Origin: JAAYZX01 sp040770645
Lineage (GTDB): Bacteria > Actinomycetota > Thermoleophilia > RBG-16-64-13
Direction of reading: 5' to 3'
Assembly (NCBI GenBank): GCA_040770645.1
Contig: JAXGIS010000007.1
Span: 35,428 to 99,427, forward strand
Length of the DNA: 64,000 nt
Of this stretch, positions 56,519 through 64,000 are shown one piece after another (the stretch's first letter is position 1; every line of letters starts with the position of its first letter). The notes below the pieces were generated by a model. The model made no database searches. It saw only the letters and a program-made list of their open reading frames with translations, and was not told where the DNA came from. Made by a program: the position numbers and the translations under genes.

Positions 56519-59185
56519 TCAGGCGTTGACGGAGGGCCCATCTCCCAGGTTGAGTGCGGCCTGGGCGGCAGCCAATCGGGCCACCGGCACTCGGAAGGGA
56601 CTGCAACTCACGTACGTGAGCCCCACCCGATGGCAGAAGGCGATACTCGACGGCTCGCCACCGTGCTCGCCGCAGATGCCCAGCTTGATGTCGGGATTGA
56701 CGGCCCGACTCTTCTCAGCCGCCATCGCCACCAATGGCCCCACCCCATCCTGATCCAACTTCTGGAACGGATTGTCCTTCAGCATGTCGGTCTTGAGGTA
56801 GTACGTGAGGAACTTGCCCTCAGCGTCGTCACGCGAGAAACCGAGCGTAGTCTGAGTGAGATCGTTGGTACCGAAGCTGAAGAAGTCCGCGTACTTGGCG
56901 ATCTCGTCGGCGGTGACGGCCGCACGAGGCAGTTCGATCATAGTGCCGACTTTGTAGGGGATGTCAGCGGCACGTTCCTCGAGCACGGCCTCGGCCGTGG
57001 CCTCCGTGAGCTCGCGCATGGCTTTGAGTTCCGCCCAGAACCCCACCAGAGGGATCATGATCTCCACTTGTGGCGTGTGACCGGTGTCCCTGAGAACATC
57101 GCACGCCGCTTCCATGATGGCGCGCACCTGCATGGCGTAGATCTCCGGCCACTGGATACCCAGACGGCAGCCCCGCGTGCCGAGCATGGGGTTCATCTCG
57201 TGAAGCTCCTTGACTTTGGCCACGAGCTCTTCCTGCGCGGCGATATCCTCTGCGCCGGCGCCCGTGCACTTCATTCGCTCCAGTTGCACACTCACCGTGA
57301 CCAGATCGGGCAGGAACTCGTGCAGCGGCGGGTCAAGCAGGCGAATGGTAACGGGCAATCCCTCCATGGCGCGGAACAGCCCGTCGAAATCCTCGCGTTG
57401 GAAGGGAAGTAGATGCGCAAGGTGCGCTTCACGCTCTTCGGTGGTCTCCGCCATCACCATGTTGCGCACGTGCGGCAGCCGTTCCTGCTGCATGAACATG
57501 TGCTCGGTGCGGCACAGGCCGATTCCTTCCGCTCCGAACTCGCGCGCCCGCCGCGCATCGTCGGGTGTGTCGGCGTTGGTGCGGACCCCCAGCTTCCTCA
57601 CTTCGTCCGCCCACTGCAGAACGATGCCGAAGTTGCCGCTGATCTGCGGCGGTGCCAAGGGTACCTGCCCCAAGTAGACCTTGCCGGTGGAACCATCCAT
57701 GGTGATCCAGTCGTCCTCCTTGATCACCACATCGCCCACCGTGATCTCCTTGGCCACCACATCGATCTTCATGTCCGCCGCTCCGGCGATACACGGCTTG
57801 CCCATGCCGCGCGCCACTACGGCCGCGTGAGACGTCATGCCTCCGTGGCTGGTGATGACACCCTGTGCCTCAACCAAGCCGTGGATATCGTCCGGGTTGG
57901 TCTCCCAGCGCACCAGCACCACTTTTTCGCCCAGGGCGCCCCTCGCCGCAGCGGCGTCGGCCGTGAACACCACTTTGCCGGTTGCGGCGCCCGGTGAGGC
58001 ATTGAGGCCGCTAGTCAACGGCTCGGCTTTGGCTTTGGGGTCAAGGTTCGGGTGCAGAAGCTGGTCCAAGGCTTCCGGCTCAATGCGCGCCAACGCCTCT
58101 TCCTTGGTGATCATGCCGGAGTTGACCATATCCACTGCAATCTGCAAGGCCGCCGCCGCCGTCCGCTTGCCCACCCGCGTCTGCAGCATGTAGAGCTTGC
58201 CGTCCTCAATCGTAAACTCCACGTCCTGCATATCGCGGTAGTGGGTCTCGAGTTTCTCGCGGATGGCGTTGAGCTCCTTATAGATATCGGGCATGACCTC
58301 GCCCAGTTCTACCAAGGGGCGCGGATGGCGCACACCGGCCACCACATCCTCACCCTGGGCATTCAGGAGCCACTCACCATAGAACTCGTTACTGCCATCA
58401 GAGGGGTTACGCGTGAAGGCCACGCCCGTCCCCGAGGTATCACCCTTGTTGCCGAACACCATGGACTGCACATTGACTGCCGTGCCCAAGTCGTCCGGTA
58501 TGTTGTTGAGGCGGCGATACACCTTGGCCCGCTGGTTGTCCCAGCTTTTGAAGACCGCCCGCACGGAGAGATCGAGTTGCTCGCGCGGATCGCTCGGGAA
58601 GATAGAACCCGTTTCTTTCTGAAGAAGGATCTTGTAACGGTCGGTGACATCCTTGAGATCCTCAGCGCTCAAATCCGTGTCGAGCTCGACCCCCAGCTCG
58701 GCCTTCTTCTCCGTCAGTGCATCCTCGAACAGCTGCGCGTCCACCCCCATAACCACTTCGCCAAACATGTTGATGAAACGGCGGTACGAGTCATAAGCGA
58801 AACGGGCATTGCCCGTGGAGGCCACCAGCCCCTCCACCGTGGCATCGTTGAGACCCAAGTTCAGGATGGTGTCCATCATGCCGGGCATGGAGAAGACGGA
58901 TCCCGACCGCACCGAGAGAAGCAGGGGATTTGACGGATCACCCAGTGTCTTGCCTGTGACCTCTTCCAAATGGGCCAAGTGCGCCTCTATCTCTTGGGCC
59001 AAGCCCTCCGGGTATTCGCCCGCTCGTGAGTAGTGAACGCAGGCCTCGGTGGTGATGATGAACCCCTGTGGGACAGGGATGCCAATCGAGGTCATCTCGG
59101 CCAAGTTGGCGCCTTTCCCTCCCAACAGCGACTTCATGCGGGCCCCGCCCTCGGCAAAGTCATATACGAACTTCTTGTCGGACAT
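56519..59185 (-). CDS. ppdK: Pyruvate, phosphate dikinase
   Basis: 888 residues with an intact frame. It interconverts pyruvate + ATP + phosphate with phosphoenolpyruvate + AMP + PPi, the usual glycolytic/gluconeogenic bypass of anaerobes. The N-terminal ATP-grasp domain (GGKGANLAEM, SVRSGSVFSMPGMMDTIL), the phosphohistidine domain (GGMTSHAAVVARGMGKPC with the catalytic Thr-Ser-His) and the PEP-binding barrel (GTNDLTQTTLGFSRDD, ICGEHGGEPSS) are all present. ATG 59185 has GGGAG about 10 bases upstream. PPi it produces is the natural substrate of membrane pyrophosphatases such as the homologue nearby. Confidence 0.96.
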   Translation of the reverse strand: MSDKKFVYDFAEGGARMKSLLGGKGANLAEMTSIGIPVPQGFIITTEACVHYSRAGEYPEGLAQEIEAHLAHLEEVTGKTLGDPSNPLLLSVRSGSVFSMPGMMDTILNLGLNDATVEGLVASTGNARFAYDSYRRFINMFGEVVMGVDAQLFEDALTEKKAELGVELDTDLSAEDLKDVTDRYKILLQKETGSIFPSDPREQLDLSVRAVFKSWDNQRAKVYRRLNNIPDDLGTAVNVQSMVFGNKGDTSGTGVAFTRNPSDGSNEFYGEWLLNAQGEDVVAGVRHPRPLVELGEVMPDIYKELNAIREKLETHYRDMQDVEFTIEDGKLYMLQTRVGKRTAAAALQIAVDMVNSGMITKEEALARIEPEALDQLLHPNLDPKAKAEPLTSGLNASPGAATGKVVFTADAAAARGALGEKVVLVRWETNPDDIHGLVEAQGVITSHGGMTSHAAVVARGMGKPCIAGAADMKIDVVAKEITVGDVVIKEDDWITMDGSTGKVYLGQVPLAPPQISGNFGIVLQWADEVRKLGVRTNADTPDDARRAREFGAEGIGLCRTEHMFMQQERLPHVRNMVMAETTEEREAHLAHLLPFQREDFDGLFRAMEGLPVTIRLLDPPLHEFLPDLVTVSVQLERMKCTGAGAEDIAAQEELVAKVKELHEMNPMLGTRGCRLGIQWPEIYAMQVRAIMEAACDVLRDTGHTPQVEIMIPLVGFWAELKAMRELTEATAEAVLEERAADIPYKVGTMIELPRAAVTADEIAKYADFFSFGTNDLTQTTLGFSRDDAEGKFLTYYLKTDMLKDNPFQKLDQDGVGPLVAMAAEKSRAVNPDIKLGICGEHGGEPSSIAFCHRVGLTYVSCSPFRVPVARLAAAQAALNLGDGPSVNA

Positions 59186-59429
59186 GGACCAGGGTCTCCC
59201 TTCGCGTTCGCACCAACATCTATGGCCGCGATTCTAACGAAGTGCGACGGGCTTTGGTAGCAGTTCATCGACCATGGGGCGAACCGCCGCGGAGTGGAGG
59301 GGCGGGTGGGGACGGGGGGCGAGTGGAGACGGGGAGCGCGCGCCCGGAGGTACCGGGCGGCCGCCCTGATGCGAGGCCCGGGCCGCGTTGCGGCCGCTCC
59401 CTTACGCCTTCTCCCGGCCACCGACGGTT

Positions 59430-61510
59430 TCAACCCTGTAGCCGCTCGAGGTGCGCCACCTTGCGCACGCTCTCGGCGATACCGGCCAACTGCCGCAGCC
59501 GATTTCGCCGCACTCGGTCTCATTTTCCGCCATCACCAGAACATCATCGAAGTACGTGTCCACGGCGCCGCGCATCGAGGCCAATGCCTGCAGCGCATCG
59601 GCGTAGCGCCCTCACCGGCTGCGGCGGACGCTCCGACGGCCGCCGCGCGCCGCTTCGAAGAGAACACCCTCCGCCGGCACCTCGAACAGGGCGGGGTCTA
59701 CGGCGCCGGCTTCCGCATCCGGGAGCTTCTTGGCCAGATTGCTGGGCCGGGTGAACACCACCACTAGATCCTCCACCAGGAGAGCGCCCCGCGCGGCCTG
59801 CGGCCCGCGCGCGGGCGGCCAGATCGAGGAAGACGGCCGAGGTGGGAAGCACGGCATCCACCACATCGCGGGCAAGCCCCTCGTCGCTCAACCTCTGGCC
59901 ACTCGTTCCAGTACGAACTCTCCACCGCCTGCGGCACCACGTCGGCTTCGCCCACCAAATGCAGAATGGCCGCCCCAGTTGCCGGTAAGCGAACTCGGCG
60001 AGTTCGCGCACGTCGTAAGCAAAACCTCTGGCCAGAGCGATACCCACCATACCCATGGCAGCGCGACGCAGACCGTATGGATCTTTGGAGCCCGTGGGCG
60101 CTCACCGCAGGCGAACGCAGCTACGATATTGTCGATCTTCTCGGCAGTGGCCAACAGCGACCCCGACACCGTCTCGGGGAGCACGCCCTCGGCCGCATCG
60201 GGGAGAAACTGCTCGCGGATGGCCTGCGCCACCTCTTCCGGAAAGCCCTCCAACCGCGCGTACGTCTGACCCATAGTGCCTTCCAAGTCGGCAAATTCGC
60301 GGACCATGATAGACACCTGATCCGCCTTGGCAAGACGAGCGGCCTCCAAGGCTCTGGTCTCCACCTCCTCTCCACGCCCACCGCGCCCGCCAACCATCCT
60401 GTCAACGCCCCCAGGCAGTCGGTCTTGGCCTTCATCGACCCCAACTTCTCATAGAAGACCACGCGATCGAGACTGGCGGCCATCTGCTCCAAGCCGGTGG
60501 CCACATCCTTATCGAATGAGAACTCGGCATCCTCCATGCGCCCCTCCAGCACACGCAGGTTCCAGCCCGGATGCCGTCTGCACACTCGGATCACCGTTCA
60601 TCACGAACAAGAAGCGGTTCGACAACACATCGTCGGCATCCAGCAGCGGGAAGTAACGCTGGTGGGACTGCATGGCAATGATGAGCACCTCCGACGGCAG
60701 ACGCAGGTGCCCTTGGCGGAAAGTACCGCTCAACACCGTGGGCCACTCCACCAGGTAGAGCACCTCCGCCATCTTGTCCATGGGGTCCGCATAGTGGAGA
60801 CCGTGAACCGCCGCCAAGCGATCCATCTCCGAGCGTATGAGAGCCTCTCGCTCCACCTGATCCACCATCACGCACACACTGCGTAGGGCCTCCACGTACT
60901 CTCCGGGCGCGCCAATCTCCACAGGTCCGCCGAGCCACCGGTGACCCAAGCTGCGGCGGCCCGACCGCACCCCGGCGCTGGCCACAGGGATGACGTCGGA
61001 TCCGTACAGAGCCACCAGCCAGCGCATAGGCCGTGCGAAGCGCAAATCTTTATATCCCCAACGCATGTTCTTGGGGAAGTACATATCGCGTACAATCTTG
61101 AGGCAGATTTCGGGCAGAAGGCCGGCCGTGGGCTTGGCTTCGGCAGTGGAGACGTAGTACACAAACCGGCGGCCGTTATCTTCCCTGACCTCCAAGTCCG
61201 CCGGCGACCCACCTTTGGCGCGGGCAAACCCGATGGCGGCCGGGGTGGGCGTGCCGGTAGCGTCAAACGCAGCCTCCACGGCAGGGCCCCGTTGAGCCAC
61301 TTCCCGCGGCTTCTGCTCTTCAGGTACATCCGGGATCATGACGGCAATTCGTCGCGGCGACACCAAGACGCGGATGGACTCGGGCTCGATCTCGATCTCG
61401 GCTGCAACGAAGAGGCCCGCCACCCGTGCGGGCAGCTGGTCGAGAACCGCGTGGCACGCAGACGAGGGCAACTCCTCCGTGCCGATCTCGAGAAGGAAGT
61501 CGCGTGCCAT
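59430..61510 (-). CDS. glyS: Glycyl-tRNA synthetase beta subunit, multiple frameshifts
   Basis: About 695 residues when reassembled. The first 320 residues are clean: FLLEIGTEELPSSACHAVLD, RFARPMRWLVAL, MAEVLYLVEWPTVLSG, AMQSHQRYFPLLD. Then frames change around 60590, 60400-60460, 60100, 59980, 59870, 59640 and 59540, with family pieces still in order (RVVFYEKLGSMKAKTD, YARLEGFPEEVAQAI, DPYGLRRAAMGMV, RGAVDTYFDDVLVMAEN), ending NRLRQLAGIAESVRK before TGA 59430. ATG 61510 has GGAGG 6 bases upstream and abuts glyQ. As the only GlyRS beta gene seen it should be essential; decay is therefore unlikely. Confidence 0.88.
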
Positions 61511-61511
61511 C

Positions 61512-62384
61512 TCAGGCCTCCTTCGCGATTGCGGCCATGTAAGCCTCGGCCACACGGCGGGCGATGTTGCGCACACGCGCGATGTATCCCGTGCGCTCGG
61601 TGACGCTCAACGCCCCCCGTGCATCCATGATGTTGAACGCGTGCGAGCACTTGAGCACGAAATCGTAAGCGGGCAGGGGCAGACCGTGAGCTAGGCAGGA
61701 TTCACACTCCTGCTCATAGTCAGCGAAGTGGCGCTGCAGGACGGCCACTTCGGATACATCGAAGTGGTAGGCAGACCACTGCGCCTCGTTGGCTCTGTGT
61801 ACATCGCCATAAGTCACACCCGGCACCCAAACGAGATCAAAAGCGCTGTCCACCCCCTGCAGGAACATGGCCAAGCGCTCGGTTCCGTAAGTGAGTTCTA
61901 CGGGGATAGGATCCAGATCGAAGCCACCCACCTGCTGGAAGTAAGTGAACTGCGTGATCTCCATGCCGTCGATCCAGACCTCCCAACCCAAGCCCCAGGC
62001 CCCCAGCGTGGGCGACTCCCAATCGTCTTCCACGAAGCGCACATCGTGCCGTGCGGGATTGATCCCCAAATGCTCGAGCGAGGCCAAGAACAAATCCTGG
62101 ATGTCGTGCGGTGCGGGCTTGAGAATCACCTGGTACTGATAGTAGTGGCCCAGCCGATAGGGGTTCTCCCCGTAGCGACCATCGGTGGGGCGGATGGAGG
62201 GCTCCAGATACGCCACCTTCCAGGGCTCAGGGCCCAGAGATCTGAGGAACGTGGCGGGGTTGAAGGTGCCTGCGCCCACCTCTGTGTGCCAGGGGTGCCA
62301 GATGACACAGCCACGCTCAGCCCAGAAATTCTGCAGCCCCAACAAGACGTCTTGGAAAGTGGGTTTCTCGCCGTTCACTGCCAT
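61512..62384 (-). CDS. glyQ: Glycyl-tRNA synthetase alpha subunit
   Basis: 290 residues carrying the class II catalytic core of the alpha2beta2 enzyme: TFQDVLLGLQNFWAERGCVI, the HTEVGAGTFNPATFLRSLGP loop, YVEPSIRPTDGRYGENP-type motif (here YLEPSIRPTDGRYGENP) and GGFDLDPIPVELTYGTERLA. ATG 62384 is the conventional start; GTG 62378, six bases inside, has the better-spaced GAGG site. The presence of the two-subunit form rather than the single-chain enzyme of classical actinomycetes is informative about lineage. Confidence 0.95.
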   Translation of the reverse strand: MAVNGEKPTFQDVLLGLQNFWAERGCVIWHPWHTEVGAGTFNPATFLRSLGPEPWKVAYLEPSIRPTDGRYGENPYRLGHYYQYQVILKPAPHDIQDLFLASLEHLGINPARHDVRFVEDDWESPTLGAWGLGWEVWIDGMEITQFTYFQQVGGFDLDPIPVELTYGTERLAMFLQGVDSAFDLVWVPGVTYGDVHRANEAQWSAYHFDVSEVAVLQRHFADYEQECESCLAHGLPLPAYDFVLKCSHAFNIMDARGALSVTERTGYIARVRNIARRVAEAYMAAIAKEA

Positions 62385-62511
62385 CCTCGAAGTAGAGGGG
62401 TTCCGGGGAAGTCCGATTGTAACAAACGCCGTGGCCGGAACCATTCTCTCCGGCCGAGGTGCCACCGCGCATCTTGCGAGCGGTACGTTGAGGAACGGCC
62501 TCCGGCGCCCG

Positions 62512-64000
62512 CTACACCAGCCCCAGTTCCTGCATGCCCTGCTCACGCAGCTTGAACTTCTGCACCTTGCCCGTGACGGTCATGGGGAACTCGTCCACTA
62601 CCAACCAGTAGCGCGGGATCTTGTAGTGGGCGATGTGCCCCACAGCGCACGGAACTCCTCCGGAGTAGGAGCGGCGTGACCCTCACGCAGCTTCACGAAA
62701 GCGAGCACCTCTTCGCCCATCTTCCGATCTGGGACGCCCACCACATACACATCGCTCACCATGGGCAGGCCGTGGATGAACTCTTCGATCTCCGCGGGTA
62801 GAGATTCTCCCCACCGCGGATAACGACATCCTTGAGACGACCCGTGATGCTGACGTAGCCCTGCTCGTCCATCATGGCCAGATCACCGGTGTGCAGCCAC
62901 CGTTTCTCGTCTATGGCCTCGGCCGTGGCTTCGGGCCGGTTGTCGTAGCGCACCATGACGTGGTAGCCACGCACGCAGAGCTCCCCCTGGCTGCCACGGG
63001 GCAACGTGCGCCCCGTGGCTGGGTCCACTATCTTGACCTCCTGGTGAGGGAGCACCCTGCCGATGGTGGTCACTCTGCGCTCCACCGAGTCCAGGCTGGA
63101 GGTGAGCGTACACAGGGGGCTGGCCTCCGTCAGCCCATACCCTATCTGCATGTCGGTCATATTCATACGCTCGATGACCGCCCTCATCAAATCCACAGGG
63201 CAGGGCGCTCCAGCCATGATGCCGGTACGCAATGAGCTCAGGTCGAACTCAGCAAAACGTGGATGCTCCAGCTCGGCAATGAACATGGTGGGAACACCGT
63301 GCAACACCGTGCACTGCTCTTCCGATACCGCGGTCAAAGTGGCTTCTGCGTCGAAAGTAGCCGAACTCAGGACCAGAGTGGCCCCCATGCACATGGCCAG
63401 CAGATTCGTCAATACCATGCCGAAACAGTGATAGAAGGGGAGCGGGACACAGACGCGATCCTCCGCCGTAATACCGAGCGTGCGCGCCACCAGGTACGCG
63501 TTGTTCAATATGTTGTGATGGGTGAGGGTGACCCCTTTGGGGAGCCCCGTGGTCCCGGACGTGTACTGGATGTTGATGTCGTCGTCACATCCCAGGGCCG
63601 CCTCACGCGCCGCGAGCTCGGAGTCACTGACGCCTGCACCCTCCTCCTTGAACTCGGCGAAGTTGAACATGCCGCCATAACTCCCGTAGCCGAGCACCAC
63701 TGCCTGGCGCAGATGGGGGAACTCGGCGCTGCCGACGGCGCGGTGGGCACGACCGGCCGCATCCTCAATCTGGGGGCAAACCTGCCTCATCATGGCCAGA
63801 TAGTCGGAGCCCTTGTAGGCTTCGGCCAGAAAGAGCACCCGTGTGCGGGAGTCTTTCAGCACAAAAGCCAGCTCCTGCGGACGGTAGGCCGGGTTGATGG
63901 TGACCAGCACCACACCGATCCGAGCCGTGGCGTACTGGACCACCACCCATTCCCAGTAGTTGGGGGACCATACCGCCACCCGGTCTCCCGTCTCCACACC
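62512..64000 (-). CDS. Long/medium-chain acyl-CoA ligase (AMP-binding), 5' partial, two frameshifts
   Basis: ANL-superfamily acid-CoA ligase; the 5' part lies beyond the window. The ATP loop is YTSGTTGLPKGVTLTHHN, and later motifs are GYGLTEASPL, GELCVRGYHVMVRYDN, RWLHTGDLAMMDEQGYV and GRLKDVVIRGGENLYP, with the C-terminal lid Lys in TVTGKVQKFKLRE. Frames break near 62801 (GG should be GGG) and near 62640 (GGGG should be GGGGG), restoring PREIEEFIHGLP and RALWGHIAHYKIPRYW. It activates fatty acids; the chain-length preference is unknown. Confidence 0.88.

Noticed and set aside
59430..61510. glyS as a true pseudogene
   Set aside because: It is the beta subunit of an essential enzyme whose alpha subunit is intact, and the breaks match the homopolymer-loss pattern seen throughout.

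Overview
The window is high-GC DNA (roughly 60-65% G+C by eye) from a bacterium that looks like a monoderm anaerobe. Several things point to a deep-branching actinobacterium (Coriobacteriia, Thermoleophilia or Geothermincolia type): the order glyQ-glyS-ppdK-dgt-(membrane pyrophosphatase homologue)-dnaG-rpoD, the two-subunit glycyl-tRNA synthetase, GatCAB, rubredoxin, a fused acyl-CoA dehydratase activase, an oxalate/formate-type MFS carrier and a secreted SLH-domain protease. That placement is inference.

Layout. 1-3.5 kb: a surface protein with terpenoid-cyclase-fold repeats, coupled to a MotA/TolQ/ExbB channel and a DUF2149 (ExbD-like) protein. 3.5-6.4 kb: small-acid metabolism (OFA-family MFS carrier, beta-carbonic anhydrase, SatP-type acetate channel). 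6.7-11.4 kb: a two-gene ATPase activator/dehydratase-like pair. 11.4-18.2 kb: MMPL exporter, PiT phosphate carrier with DUF47, NifU-like scaffold, thiolase and a small orphan. 18.3-23.2 kb: a Tag-like glycosylase, a B12-binding radical SAM enzyme, an AlkD-like repair protein and a YchF-like GTPase. 23.7-27.7 kb: an orphan CRISPR-type III signalling island (Cas6, CARF-HEPN Csx1-like RNase, APE2256-type CARF protein) with two tiny ORFs, but no array, cas10 or cas1/2. 27.8-38.5 kb: subtilase-SLH, DUF488, glutamate dehydrogenase, two orphans, MPRGD-type small proteins, PadR, a DHOD-ferredoxin protein, SCP2, a GyrI-like protein, tRNA-Val and rubredoxin. 38.5-42.9 kb: copper P1B-ATPase under a CsoR-like operator, and an M24 peptidase. 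42.9-64 kb: the informational core (rpoD paralogue, HxlR, gatCAB, second rpoD, dnaG, exported flavoprotein, a divergent membrane pyrophosphatase, dgt, ppdK, glyS, glyQ, acyl-CoA ligase running off the end).

A dominant technical feature is a large number of frameshifts, including in genes that should be essential (gatB, glyS, gatA). Nearly every shift I could resolve is explained by loss of one base, sometimes two, from a run of identical bases, usually C or G. In eight genes the repaired lengths come out as whole codons. I therefore treat these genes as probably intact in the organism and give their full extents. Readers should not interpret them as pseudogenes without re-sequencing.

The most interesting biology is the orphan Cas6/CARF island with its 40-residue very acidic protein, the membrane pyrophosphatase homologue that has lost several canonical catalytic acidic residues, and the ExbB/DUF2149/surface-protein operon, which looks like an energised uptake or surface device in a monoderm cell.
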